Origin: Candidatus Roseilinea sp. NK_OTU-006
Lineage (GTDB): Bacteria > Chloroflexota > Anaerolineae > J036 > Brachytrichaceae
DNA: 64,000 nt
Assembly: GCF_012931985.1 (NCBI RefSeq)
Contig: NZ_JAAFGM010000001.1
Coordinates: forward strand, 268,665-332,664
Direction of reading: 5' to 3'
This document shows positions 1 to 8,541 of the stretch, in pieces (the stretch's first letter is position 1; each line of letters opens with the position of its first letter). Made by a program: the position numbers and the translations under genes. A model generated the notes under the pieces. The model was not told where the DNA came from, did not search any database, and worked only from the letters and a program-made list of their open reading frames with translations.

Positions 1-1256
1 CCCGCAACAAACCGGCGCGCCAGGTTGTTGCTCACCTGCCCGCCGAAGATGTTCATCGGTGCGTTCTGATGGTAAATGCCGCCGCCACCCCCCGGCACAA
101 CAGACATAGCCGTGCCGCTGATGAGCGCCGCGTTGCTCAAGACAGCGGTGTTGTTCAGGAATAGTGAAGTGATGCTCCGAATGCCGCCGCCGTTGCCGGG
201 ATTGTTCAGGAATGCGCCGGCCGTGTTGCTGAGCACCGTGCTGGCGTCCACCTGCAAGCCGCGCGCGGTCTGATTGTAGATGCCACCGCCGTCGCCGTCG
301 GCGCGGTTGTAGGCCACCGTGCTGGTGACGATAAACTTGAGAGTCGTGCCGCCATTTGTGGCGACGCCGCCGCCGATGCCGCCGGTGCCGGTGACGGTGT
401 TGCTCAGCACCTGGCTGTTTTGAAGGGTGAAGGCGTTGCTTTGCTCGAAAATGCCGCCGCCGGCCCGTCCTGCGGTGTTGTCGCGAATCGTGCTATCCAC
501 CACGGTCAGGTTGAGGCCACTGACGGCGTAGATGCCGCCCCCCATCATATTCGCCGTGTTGTTGCTCACCGTGCTGGTCAGCACCGTCAGCGTGCTGCCC
601 TGCTGGCACACCCCGCCGCCGTGCATCGGCATCGCGTTGTTCTGGACGGTCACGTTCTCCAGCGTCAGCGGCCCGTTTGACCGGTTGCGCACGCCGCCGC
701 CGCTGTTGAAACACGGTTGGCCGCCGCCGGTCTCGCTGGTGGGTGGGTTGCCGCCCTGGATGGTGAGGTTGCGCAGCACGACGGCGCCGGGTTGTCCCAT
801 GGCGATTGATGGGATATCGAAGATACGGTCGCCCCAGATTGGCACGCCGGGTTGGACAACGACGCCGTTAGGACTGCCATCGATTATCAGGTTGTTCGGG
901 GGGATGCTGTCGCGAATATCAAGATCGAGGAACGAGTTGTCGTCGTTATTTGCGCCCGTGGTGGTGATAGACAGGTTGATGACTGACACGCCGGGGGCGA
1001 ACACGATCGTGTCATTGCCGTACGCACCGGTCCCTGTGCAGCCGCCAAAGTTGTTGTCAGTGTTGGCGGACTCGATGGCTTCGCGCAGCGAGCAGTCTGC
1101 TAGGTTTGAGCCGAAATCGTCCGCGCCGATGGTGACGGTGATCGTGGCGGCGCCGGCCACACCGGCCGAGAGCGCCAACGCGCCGGCTGCCATGAGCAGG
1201 CCGGCGCACAGCTTGACAAAAGCGGGACAATATCTAGCAAGAGTTTTGATCATCAT
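1..1256 (-). CDS. CSLREA-domain beta-helix secreted protein (5' part; runs off the window)
   Basis: About 418 codons are open from 1256 to the window edge without a stop. The start is an ATG with an AGGAGG seven bases upstream (1264-1269). Residues 1-37 form a signal peptide (KxL, hydrophobic core, AGAA). Residues 54-60 read DCSLREA, the CSLREA signature found near the N-terminus of secreted Chloroflexota and other Gram-negative-type surface proteins. The rest is a right-handed beta-helix pattern: repeated units with VxSNNTA, STVxxN and GGGI(Y/F/R) motifs, as in polymorphic outer-membrane or choice-of-anchor proteins. It is probably exported and surface-exposed; ligand and function are unknown. 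The 3' end is outside the window. Confidence 0.85.
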   Translation of the reverse strand, partial: MMIKTLARYCPAFVKLCAGLLMAAGALALSAGVAGAATITVTIGADDFGSNLADCSLREAIESANTDNNFGGCTGTGAYGNDTIVFAPGVSVINLSITTTGANNDDNSFLDLDIRDSIPPNNLIIDGSPNGVVVQPGVPIWGDRIFDIPSIAMGQPGAVVLRNLTIQGGNPPTSETGGGQPCFNSGGGVRNRSNGPLTLENVTVQNNAMPMHGGGVCQQGSTLTVLTSTVSNNTANMMGGGIYAVSGLNLTVVDSTIRDNTAGRAGGGIFEQSNAFTLQNSQVLSNTVTGTGGIGGGVATNGGTTLKFIVTSTVAYNRADGDGGGIYNQTARGLQVDASTVLSNTAGAFLNNPGNGGGIRSITSLFLNNTAVLSNAALISGTAMSVVPGGGGGIYHQNAPMNIFGGQVSNNLARRFVA

Positions 1257-1448
1257 TTTGCAACCTCCTGAGATTGGAGAAGGACAAGACCCAGCATCGG
1301 CGGCCTTGATTCTGCGCGTTCAACCGTGCCGAGCATGTGTGCATTGCAAGTATCAGTACACGACGCATCCCGCTTGACGCTTCCCCTACGCTTTCCCCAC
1401 GCTCTACAAACAACTCGTTGTGCACACCAATCGCTATTGCTGTGCTGA

Positions 1449-1943
1449 GGGTGTAGCGCAGATTTGTGACAGTCACGGCCGGCGGCACTGACGGATTGCG
1501 GCATCTAGCCGATTGCTGTGCAGTTCACACAAGGCGGCGAGCATGGCCGCAGCATGCCGCCGTTCCCAGCCCCGACACAAACGTCGCTGTATCACCGTCT
1601 TGCAGCCGCTCTCTACTACGCCGCTGCCAATCGGCAGCCCTTGCGCACGGAACTCTGCATAACGCATCCGCTCCGCGCGGCTGGGTGATGTCTGCGCGGT
1701 GCAGGCGTTGATTGATCAGAATCTCCAATCCACGGCCCATCAGCGCTTGTCGCATGGCTTCGATCTCAGCGAACGTGGCGTCCGGATGCTGGTCATACCA
1801 TGTCTTGAATGCTTCATAGGCCTGGGCGGCCAGGGCCAGGAACTGTTCGCGCCGCTGCGCGTGGCTGGATACGGTTGATGGTCTCATGTCCCCTATGTTG
1901 CTCCCGCTGCAGAAAAAGTCGCCCACATTTCTGCGCTACACCC
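1449..1943. mobile_element. Internally deleted ISKra4-like element with terminal inverted repeats (MITE-like)
   Basis: The two ends are inverted copies of each other. 1449-1470 and the complement of 1922-1943 share a perfect 14-base end, GGGTGTAGCGCAGA, followed by partial matches. Between them lie only the N-terminal and C-terminal parts of a transposase. At about 495 bp the element is far shorter than a full ISKra4-family IS and cannot code for its own transposase. No clear target-site duplication is visible. It ends 17 bp before the rpoD -35 box. A single diverged end of the same family lies at 6505-6562. Confidence 0.75.
1473..1887 (-). pseudogene. ISKra4-family transposase remnant (deleted, frameshifted)
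   Basis: Reading from an ATG at 1887, the N-terminal part (QRREQFLALAAQAYEAF, then ALMGRGLEILINQR) resembles the N-terminal region of ISKra4-type transposases. After about 75 residues the reading frame changes. The second frame carries the family's C-terminal signature QGLPIGSGVVES and ends at 1473. The whole catalytic DDE core between them is missing, so this is a dead transposase produced by internal deletion. Family assignment rests on the GLPIGSGVVES motif and is an inference. Confidence 0.75.
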
Positions 1944-1960
1944 CCGCTTGACAATCAGGC

Positions 1961-1989
1961 TTGACAATATAGTGTGGAGTCACTAATAT
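1961..1989 (+). promoter_or_regulatory. Sigma-70 promoter of rpoD
   Basis: A perfect -35 box TTGACA (1961-1966), a 17-bp spacer and the -10 box TAATAT (1984-1989) precede rpoD. Transcription would start near 1996 and give a leader of about 75 nt. A second TTGACA at 1948-1953 has no well-spaced -10 box. Confidence 0.75.
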
Positions 1990-2071
1990 CTAAGCGATCG
2001 GCGGCTCTTCACCGGCTAATTTGCGCGGGTTTTAACGCGCGTCTCATAGGGGTGTGTATAACACTAAGTCA

Positions 2072-3454
2072 ATGGTTATGAAGAAATCCGCGAAGGCTCC
2101 CAAGACTGTCCGCAAGCCGGCGACCAGGCCGGCCAAGCGTCAGTCCAAGCGAGCGGCGCAGGTTGCTCGCGCGTCGGTGAGCGCTGTACCGAACGCAGTT
2201 ATTGAAGCGTCTGCTGCGCCTGTTCCGGCAGCTCCGGCCGGCATAGCCTCTCCCGCGGCTGCTGCTATTGAGGAGAGCACCGTAGAAGAACTGAGCGGCG
2301 AAGAGCAGTTGATCAACCTCGGCCGGGAGAAGGGGTATGTGACATACGAGGATATCCTCAACCTCTTCCCCGATGCTGAGAAGAACTTTGATCAACTCGA
2401 AGACCTGCTCGCTGCGCTGTCTGATGCCGGCATTAACGTGGTCGCCAGCGAGGATGAGGCTGCTGACCAGATCGTGGATGACGAGGACGACGAAGAGGAC
2501 GAGTTCAACGACCGGACCAACGAAAACCTGCTCGAGGCGATCGAAGCCGATGACACGGTGGGCCTGTATCTGAAAGAGATCGGTCGCGTGCCGTTGCTCA
2601 CGGCGCCGCAGGAAGTGGACCTCGCCCAGCGCATGGAGCGCGGCCGCGAAGCCCGCGAGCGACTCCAGTCTGACCCGAACCTGACGCCGGAAGAGCGCGA
2701 ACGTCTGGAGATGTTGGTCGAAGACGGCATGGCAGCGCGTGAGCATCTCATCAACGCGAACTCTCGGCTGGTCATCAGCGTGGCGAAGAAATACATCGGC
2801 CGCGGCGTGCCGTTCCTGGATTTGATCCAGGAGGGCAACATCGGCCTGATCCGAGCGGCCAAGAAATTTGATTGGCGTCGCGGTCATAAGTTCAGCACGT
2901 ATGCTACCTGGTGGATTCGCCAGGCCGTCACGCGCGCGATTGCCGATCAAGGCCGCACCATTCGCGTGCCGGTGCACATGGGTGACCAGATCAACCGCCT
3001 GCTGCGCGCCAGTCACCAGTTGACACAGGAGCTTGGCCGTGACCCCACGGTGGCCGAATTGGCCGAGGCATTGAACGTGACCGTGCGCAAAGCTGAGCAG
3101 ATGATCCAAGTTGCTCGCCGACCGATCAGCCTGGAGACGCCGACCGATGACGAGGAAGAGAGCGTGCTCGGCGACTTCATCCCGGATGAGGACAGCCCGG
3201 CGCCGGTTGAGATGGTGACGAATCAGATGCTGCGCGAGCAACTGGCCGATATCCTCGACACGCTGCCGCCGCGCGAAGTGCGCATCCTGCAATTGCGCTA
3301 CGGCCTGCTCGACGGCGAGACATACACGCTCGAAGAAGTGGGCCGCAAGCTCGGTGTGACGCGTGAGCGCGTCCGGCAAATCGAAGCCCAGGCCCTCAGC
3401 CGATTGCGCCTGCCCGCGCATGCCCGCAAGCTGCGCGACTTCCTGAAAGAATAG
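2072..3454 (+). CDS. rpoD: Primary RNA polymerase sigma factor (RpoD/SigA)
   Basis: This is the housekeeping sigma factor. A basic, Ala/Pro-rich N-terminal extension is followed by region 1.1 (about residues 75-130, [13 protein letters not shown]), a very acidic stretch (about 132-153) and region 1.2 (about 160-195). Region 2 (about 225-300) has [15 protein letters not shown] and [11 protein letters not shown]. Region 3 follows, then region 4 (about 397-455) with RYGLLDG and [11 protein letters not shown]. The start is uncertain: GTG at 2054, ATG at 2072 and ATG at 2078 are all in frame, none with a good Shine-Dalgarno site. ATG 2072 was chosen and gives 460 residues. The gene has its own promoter and a strong terminator, so it is monocistronic. 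Confidence 0.97.
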   Translation: MVMKKSAKAPKTVRKPATRPAKRQSKRAAQVARASVSAVPNAVIEASAAPVPAAPAGIASPAAAAIEESTVEELSGEEQLINLGREKGYVTYEDILNLFPDAEKNFDQLEDLLAALSDAGINVVASEDEAADQIVDDEDDEEDEFNDRTNENLLEAIEADDTVGLYLKEIGRVPLLTAPQEVDLAQRMERGREARERLQSDPNLTPEERERLEMLVEDGMAAREHLINANSRLVISVAKKYIGRGVPFLDLIQEGNIGLIRAAKKFDWRRGHKFSTYATWWIRQAVTRAIADQGRTIRVPVHMGDQINRLLRASHQLTQELGRDPTVAELAEALNVTVRKAEQMIQVARRPISLETPTDDEEESVLGDFIPDEDSPAPVEMVTNQMLREQLADILDTLPPREVRILQLRYGLLDGETYTLEEVGRKLGVTRERVRQIEAQALSRLRLPAHARKLRDFLKE

Positions 3455-3466
3455 CCGCTCACTACC

Positions 3467-3496
3467 GCCCGATCCCTTGGGATCGGGCTTTCTTTT
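3467..3496 (+). terminator. Rho-independent terminator of rpoD
   Basis: A 10-bp perfect inverted repeat GCCCGATCCC/GGGATCGGGC (3467-3488) is followed by TTTCTTTT. It lies 13 bp after the rpoD stop codon. Confidence 0.9.
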
Positions 3497-3667
3497 GTCC
3501 CGCATCCCACTACCGTCCACATGCGTAGGCCATGCGGCTTGGCGCGGTGGGCTGTATGGGCTGGCCTAACCGATTGCGCGCAAACGCATCGCGATTGCTG
3601 CTGCTGCGCCATATCGTGTGCAAGCGGAGTTGATCGGCATCCGAATCGCTCAGGCGCCGGAAGCGTT

Positions 3668-3673
3668 TATACT
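3668..3673 (+). promoter_or_regulatory. -10 box TATACT before clpX (leaderless candidate)
   Basis: TATACT lies nine bases before the clpX ATG. No convincing -35 box or Shine-Dalgarno site is present, which fits a leaderless transcript. Confidence 0.5.
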
Positions 3674-3682
3674 TGCGAAGCG

Positions 3683-4978
3683 ATGCCCAAGCCTGGTTCG
3701 CCTGTCAATCATTGCTCGTTCTGCGGCAAGAGCGAACTGCACGTCAACCGGCTGATCGCCGGTCCGCGCAACGTGTTCATTTGCGATGAGTGCGTGCAGA
3801 TGTGCCAGGACATCCTGGACGGCGAGCGGCGGGCGGCGCGCGAAAACCGAGCTGCGCCGGCGGGCGGCGCGCCCCTGGCTTCGCTGGCGCCGCGTGTGAT
3901 CTGCAAACATCTCGATGAGTATGTAGTCGGTCAAGAGAGGGCCAAACGCGCGCTTGCCGTTGCGGTCTATAACCACTACAAGCGCATCGAGAACAAGGCG
4001 CGTTTCGCTGATGTCGAGATCGGCAAGAGCAACGTGCTGCTCGTCGGACCCACTGGCAGCGGCAAGACCTATCTGGCCCAAACGCTGGCCAAGCTGCTGG
4101 ATGTGCCGTTTTGCATTGCCGACGCGACGGCGCTCACCGAAGCCGGCTATGTGGGCGAAGATGTGGAGACCATCTTAGTCCGCCTGATCCAGGCCGCCGA
4201 CGGCGACGTGCGCCGCGCCCAACGCGGCATCGTCTATATTGACGAACTGGATAAGATCGCCCGCAAGTCTGCCGACAACCCCAGCATCACCCGCGACGTG
4301 TCCGGCGAAGGCGTGCAACAAGCCCTCCTCAAGATCATCGAAGGCAGCATCGTCTATGTGCCGCCGGACGGCGGTCGCAAGCATCCCCAGGCTGAGATGC
4401 TGCAGATAGACACGAGCGACATCCTGTTCATTTGCGGCGGCGCATTTGAAGGCTTGTCGCAGGTGATCGGCGAACGCATCGGCGCAAGGCGACGCATGGG
4501 ATTGCCCGCCTACACGTCCGGCGCGCCTAAGGTCCGCCGTGACGAAGAGCTTTTGCGCTATGTAAACCAAGAAGACCTCATGCGATACGGGTTCATCCCC
4601 GAACTCGTCGGACGCTTACCGGTGCTGATCACGCTCGACGCGCTCGACCGTGAAGGATTGATTGAGGTACTGACTCGCCCGCGCAACTCGATCATCAAGC
4701 AGTATCAGCGGCTGCTCAGCCTGGATGGCGTGGAGCTCACCTTCACGAGCGAGGCGTTGAACGCTGTGGCGGATGAGGCGATCCAGAGCGGCAGCGGCGC
4801 GCGCGCTTTGCGCGCGATCATTGAGCGTGTCTTGCTCGACGTGATGTACGAGATCCCGTCGCGCCGGGACGTGCGGCGCGTCGTGGTTGATGTCACGGCG
4901 GTTCGCGGCCAGTCCGCGCCCAAACTCTACGACCAAAATGGGCGCCTGATCGGCGGCGAGCTGGACAAAGCCGCCTAG
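3683..4978 (+). CDS. clpX: ClpX, ATP-dependent unfoldase of the ClpXP protease
   Basis: 431 residues, the usual length. The N-terminal zinc-binding domain has the two pairs CSFC and CDEC. The AAA+ domain has Walker A GPTGSGKT (near residue 122), the pore-loop motif GYVGED, Walker [10 protein letters not shown] and the [10 protein letters not shown] segment. The sensor-2 region has [10 protein letters not shown]. ClpX recognises tagged or misfolded proteins and feeds them to ClpP in the cytoplasm; no clpP is in the window. The reading frame is open further upstream to 3521, but the family N-terminus (MPKPG..HCSFCGK) and the -10 box nine bases upstream support 3683. Confidence 0.97.
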   Translation: MPKPGSPVNHCSFCGKSELHVNRLIAGPRNVFICDECVQMCQDILDGERRAARENRAAPAGGAPLASLAPRVICKHLDEYVVGQERAKRALAVAVYNHYKRIENKARFADVEIGKSNVLLVGPTGSGKTYLAQTLAKLLDVPFCIADATALTEAGYVGEDVETILVRLIQAADGDVRRAQRGIVYIDELDKIARKSADNPSITRDVSGEGVQQALLKIIEGSIVYVPPDGGRKHPQAEMLQIDTSDILFICGGAFEGLSQVIGERIGARRRMGLPAYTSGAPKVRRDEELLRYVNQEDLMRYGFIPELVGRLPVLITLDALDREGLIEVLTRPRNSIIKQYQRLLSLDGVELTFTSEALNAVADEAIQSGSGARALRAIIERVLLDVMYEIPSRRDVRRVVVDVTAVRGQSAPKLYDQNGRLIGGELDKAA

Positions 4979-5008
4979 CCGCGCGAACGGCGCACCCGAA
5001 TCCCCGCC

Positions 5009-6547
5009 ATGGCTTCCACCTCATTGCTCGGCTCGCCCGCGCATCGTCTGCTGCTCATTGCGTTTTGCGCGTTGGTAGGTTTGACCGTCGGCGCGTTGGC
5101 GGCCCTGATCAACCCCCTTGTGCTCATTGGCCTAGCGGTCACAGCGCCGTTAGGTCTCTGGCTGATTAGCAGCGTCCCGCGTGCTTTATTCGCGCTGGTG
5201 GTGGTGATTGGGCTGTTGCCTCGCTTCGCGCTGCCGGCGCGGCTGGGCTTTACGCCAACTTTTCTCGACCTGTCGCTGGTGGGGTTGGTCATCGCGTGGG
5301 CGATTCACCAGCTCGGCGCGCGGCGCGACATGCCGCTGCGCCGGACGCCGATCAGCCTGCCTGTGCTTTTGCTGACGCTCGTCGCGTTGGCCGCCTTCAT
5401 CATCGGCCTGCCGAACGGCGCGCTGACACCGCTTGTGCTGCGGCGTTTCGCCGAGTTGGTGCTCAGCCTGCTCATGTCGCTGCTCATCATCGCCGTATTG
5501 CGCGGTCTCTCGGCTCAGGAACAACTCGTTCGCTGGATGCTGTGGATCGGCGCGCTATCGGCGGCGATCGGCATTGTGCTGTATGTGATCCCGGATGACC
5601 TGGCCATCCAGGCGTTGTCGGCGCTGCGGCCATTCGGTTACCCCACCGGCCCCGGCGTGCTGCGTTTCATCCGCGACGATCCGGCCTTGATGCAACGCGC
5701 GACCGGGCTTTGGATTGATCCGAATGCCTTCGGCGGCTACCTGTTGGTCGCAGGCGCTCTGGGCCTGCCGCAGCTCTTTTCGCCCAGGCCGGTGATGCGT
5801 CGTGGATGGGTCGGTTTGTGTCTGCTGCTCATCGGCGGCGCGCTTGTGCTCACGGCGTCGCGCGGCGCAATGCTTGGCTTTGCCCTGGTCGTCGGGCTAA
5901 TGGGCGTGCTGCGCTACCGGCGATTGCTGATCTTGATGGCGATCGTGTTGACGCTGGCGCTCGTGTTGCCACAAACGCGCGAGCTGGTGCAGCACTTTGT
6001 GGAGGGATTCCAGGGACGCGATCTGGCGACCCAGATGCGGTTCGGCGAGTACAAAGATGCCCTGCGGTTGATCGAACGTTATCCGGCGCTTGGCGTCGGC
6101 TTTGTGGACGCGCCGGACGTTGATCTCTACATCGGCGTGTCCTCGATGTATTTACTGATTGCGCAGCAGATGGGGCTGCTCGGCGTGGCGATGTTTGCGA
6201 GTGTGATCGTCGCCCTGTTTTCCGGCGCCGCGCGCGCCTGGCCGGCGGTGGCTCGCGATGCGCGCGCGTCCGCAGTGTTTCTGGGCGCGCATGGCGCAGT
6301 GGTCGGCGCGCTGTTCAGCGGCATTTTCGATCATTACTTCTTCAACATAGACTTTCACAACTCGGTCACATTGTTCTGGGTGATGATTGCCTTGGCCGTA
6401 AGCAGCCGGCTTTTGAAGCAAGGGGAGACGGCGGCGGGGCGCTCTGATCCACTCGAGCCAGCAAGCCGGCGTCTGTCAGGGTCGAGTGGGCCGGCCGTGG
6501 ATGTGGGTGCAGCGCAGATTGGGGACCGTCACGGCTGGCGGCGCTGA
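5009..6547 (+). CDS. O-antigen ligase / polymerase-like polytopic membrane protein
   Basis: 512 residues with about ten or more hydrophobic segments from residue 10 to 465. It carries family-typical RATGLWIDPNAFGGYL before a central loop and LTASRGAML in the next helix. This is the architecture of the Wzy/WaaL O-antigen ligase family, which joins or polymerises lipid-linked glycans on the outer face of the membrane. The last 14 codons (from 6505) lie inside the solitary ISKra4-like end, so the natural C-terminus was probably altered by that insertion. It starts 30 bp after clpX. Substrate unknown. Confidence 0.8.
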   Translation: MASTSLLGSPAHRLLLIAFCALVGLTVGALAALINPLVLIGLAVTAPLGLWLISSVPRALFALVVVIGLLPRFALPARLGFTPTFLDLSLVGLVIAWAIHQLGARRDMPLRRTPISLPVLLLTLVALAAFIIGLPNGALTPLVLRRFAELVLSLLMSLLIIAVLRGLSAQEQLVRWMLWIGALSAAIGIVLYVIPDDLAIQALSALRPFGYPTGPGVLRFIRDDPALMQRATGLWIDPNAFGGYLLVAGALGLPQLFSPRPVMRRGWVGLCLLLIGGALVLTASRGAMLGFALVVGLMGVLRYRRLLILMAIVLTLALVLPQTRELVQHFVEGFQGRDLATQMRFGEYKDALRLIERYPALGVGFVDAPDVDLYIGVSSMYLLIAQQMGLLGVAMFASVIVALFSGAARAWPAVARDARASAVFLGAHGAVVGALFSGIFDHYFFNIDFHNSVTLFWVMIALAVSSRLLKQGETAAGRSDPLEPASRRLSGSSGPAVDVGAAQIGDRHGWRR

Positions 6548-6562
6548 TGGATTGCGTCGTCT
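6505..6562. mobile_element. Solitary end of the ISKra4-like element
   Basis: 6507-6562 matches 1451-1506 in 47 of 56 positions without gaps. It includes the GGGTG(C/T)AGCGCAGATT end and, on the minus strand, the last codons of the transposase (DDAIHQRRQP-stop versus DAAIRQCRRP-stop). No second end was found nearby, so it is a truncated remnant inside the 3' end of the ligase-like gene. Confidence 0.65.
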
Positions 6563-6705
6563 CGGGCTTGTCCTCGCCGGGTGGTGCGACGACACGGGCC
6601 TGCGTCACTTCTGCCCGGCGCATCCGTGGATGTTGCGCGTAAGCCGAAAAGTGATTGCACTTAACGGCCTTGCGCACTCCCGCGAATTAATTGTGCTTAC
6701 TGTCG

Positions 6706-6746
6706 CTTGCGGCGGGGCGGAGCGCCCCCCTTCGCTCCGCCGCAAG
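6706..6746. terminator. GC-rich hairpin between convergent genes
   Basis: CTTGCGGCGG with a short tandem duplication pairs with CGCTCCGCCGCAAG. It lies between the convergent ligase-like gene and the sugar-kinase gene. There is no T-run, so a role as bidirectional terminator is only plausible. The rest of 6563-6781 shows no gene. Confidence 0.35.
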
Positions 6747-6781
6747 CCCCCACAACAGCCCAGGCAAAACGAGCCGCACGA

Positions 6782-7684
6782 TTAGTTTTGTGCGCCGAGA
6801 AACCGAAGCGTCTGCTCCAGGGTAGGCGCGCCGGCTTGTCCGCCGGTGCGCGTCGCTTTCAATGCTGCCGCAGCAGAAGCGAGGCGGATGCGTTCCGCGG
6901 CCGGCATCCCCTTCGCCAGCGCTGCGCAGTATGCGCCGTGAAACACGTCTCCACAGCCCGTCGTGTCTGCAACTTGGACGCGGAAAGCGGGTTGATGGCT
7001 CACGACTTGTCCGTCATCGCTGAAGAAGCAGCCATCTTCTCCACAAGTCACGGCCACCAGCGCGCGCCTGGGCGTCCATAGTCGGTAGATGCCTTCCTCC
7101 GGCGAATGAGCGCCGGTGAGCGCCCGTGCAAAATCCCAGCTCATCACGACGTGATCCACCAGTTCGAGCAGCTCGCGGCAGCCCGGCAAGTCGCGCTCTA
7201 TGTCGGAGACGATGGGAATGCCGGCCGCGCGCGCGACGCGCGCCGCGCGGATCATGCCTTCGATGCCGACGTGGTCCACGAATAGCACGCGCGCGTTGCG
7301 GATCACCGGTTCTGGGGGCAGGGTGGGGTGCGCGCCGCATTGCGCTGGATGTTCGGGAAAGACGTTGCGCGTGCCGCGGTCGGTCCCGACGATGATAGTC
7401 GAGCGGATCGGGCCGGCGTCGTCGCGCACGATGAGGTGCGATAAGTCAATGCCCTCGCGCTGCAGCGTCTCTGCAACGAACTGCGAGGCGTCATCCCGAC
7501 CGAGCATGCCGGCGTAGGCGCAGCGCGCCCCCAGCCGCGACGCTGCCACCAGCGCCGTAGCCGTCAGGCCGCCGCACTGGCGCTCGCTGCGCTGAACATG
7601 CGATTTGACGTTGGGTGGGGGATAGCTGGGCACGTAGATCAAGTGATCCACCGCGGTTGCGCCCAGGCCGAGGATGTCCATCAT
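6782..7684 (-). CDS. PfkB-family carbohydrate kinase
   Basis: 300 residues. N-terminal GLGATAVDHL, the sugar-binding segment around CGGLTATALVAASRLG and the C-terminal signature DTTGCGDVFHGA are present, with the catalytic Asp at residue 246. It should phosphorylate a sugar or nucleoside; the substrate cannot be read from sequence. The start at 7684 overlaps the stop of the upstream glycosyltransferase gene as ATGA, so the two are probably translationally coupled. In-frame sequence continues upstream into the neighbour but has no family similarity. Confidence 0.85.
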   Translation of the reverse strand: MMDILGLGATAVDHLIYVPSYPPPNVKSHVQRSERQCGGLTATALVAASRLGARCAYAGMLGRDDASQFVAETLQREGIDLSHLIVRDDAGPIRSTIIVGTDRGTRNVFPEHPAQCGAHPTLPPEPVIRNARVLFVDHVGIEGMIRAARVARAAGIPIVSDIERDLPGCRELLELVDHVVMSWDFARALTGAHSPEEGIYRLWTPRRALVAVTCGEDGCFFSDDGQVVSHQPAFRVQVADTTGCGDVFHGAYCAALAKGMPAAERIRLASAAAALKATRTGGQAGAPTLEQTLRFLGAQN

Positions 7685-8460
7685 GGGAGTCGTGGGTCTC
7701 GATACGCCCCGCGTAGGTCTGCTGCGCGAATCTCCAGCAACTCGCGCACGCCGCGCAAGCTGTCCCGCAGCAGATTCACGCGCCGCGAGTGCCGATAGTC
7801 CCATTCCACCGGCACTTCCTTAACGCGATAGCCGAGTCGCTGGGCCACAAAGAGCAGCTCTACGTCGAAGCCGGCGGTGACGGTTGCGCCATGCACCTCG
7901 GCGTGGTGGGCGAAGTTGTAGAGGTGTAAATGATCCAGAATAGGGCCGATCGCGCTGCCGCGAAAGGACTTGAAGCCGCACTGGGTGTCGGTAATGTCCC
8001 TAAAGCCGAGTATCAGTTGGCGCAGCAGAATTTGGCTGCGCGACATGAATTTGCGCCACAGCGGCGCATTGCGCCGGTAGGTCCCGCGCGAACCGATGAC
8101 GATGTCGTAGCCGCGCTCGTACCACGGCAGCAGCTTGGCCGTCTCTTGTATCGGCGTCGCCTGATCCATGTCGGTAAACAGCACGATCTGGCCGGTTGCA
8201 GCGCGCAGGCCTGTGGTCACGGTGAAGGCTTTGCCGCGGTGCGGATTGCGGATCAGGCGGGTGTTGCGGTGTTGGGTCACAAAATCCTCGGCTAGCGCTG
8301 CTGTCTCGTCGGTGCTGCCGTCGTCAACGACGATAATTTCATACGCATAGGATTGGACACAGAGGTAGTCGTGCACAGCGGTCAGCGATCCAGATAGGAT
8401 GTTGGCAGCCTCGTTGTAAGCAGGGATCACAACAGACAGATAAGGATTCATGGGATGCAC
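7681..8460 (-). CDS. Family 2 glycosyltransferase (polyprenyl-phosphate mannosyltransferase type)
   Basis: 259 residues. The N-terminus LSVVIPAYNEAANI, the VVDDGSTD motif near residue 50 and the metal-binding region FTDMDQATP are typical of DPM1-like GT2 enzymes, as is the internal DTQCGFKSF. Such enzymes transfer a sugar from a nucleotide donor to polyprenyl phosphate at the inner face of the membrane, giving donors for GT39/ArnT-type enzymes such as those at 12130 and 45925. A second start at 8451 (MNPYLSVV) is possible. Confidence 0.85.
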   Translation of the reverse strand: MHPMNPYLSVVIPAYNEAANILSGSLTAVHDYLCVQSYAYEIIVVDDGSTDETAALAEDFVTQHRNTRLIRNPHRGKAFTVTTGLRAATGQIVLFTDMDQATPIQETAKLLPWYERGYDIVIGSRGTYRRNAPLWRKFMSRSQILLRQLILGFRDITDTQCGFKSFRGSAIGPILDHLHLYNFAHHAEVHGATVTAGFDVELLFVAQRLGYRVKEVPVEWDYRHSRRVNLLRDSLRGVRELLEIRAADLRGAYRDPRLP

Positions 8461-8541
8461 GACTCGCGCATGGCAGTCAGCATGGCTCGATTATCGCAAA
8501 TCCATCGGGCGCAGTTGTCTTCGGCCGAAGTGGGCGGGGAT

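Noticed and set aside
532..1377. 281-codon open frame on the plus strand at the left edge
   Set aside because: The opposite strand encodes a signal peptide, a CSLREA motif and beta-helix repeats with a perfect ribosome-binding site; the plus frame is a shadow.
2069..3520. 483-codon open frame on the minus strand across rpoD
   Set aside because: It is the antisense of a clear rpoD gene; it has no domain, no start signals, and arises from GC-rich codon use.
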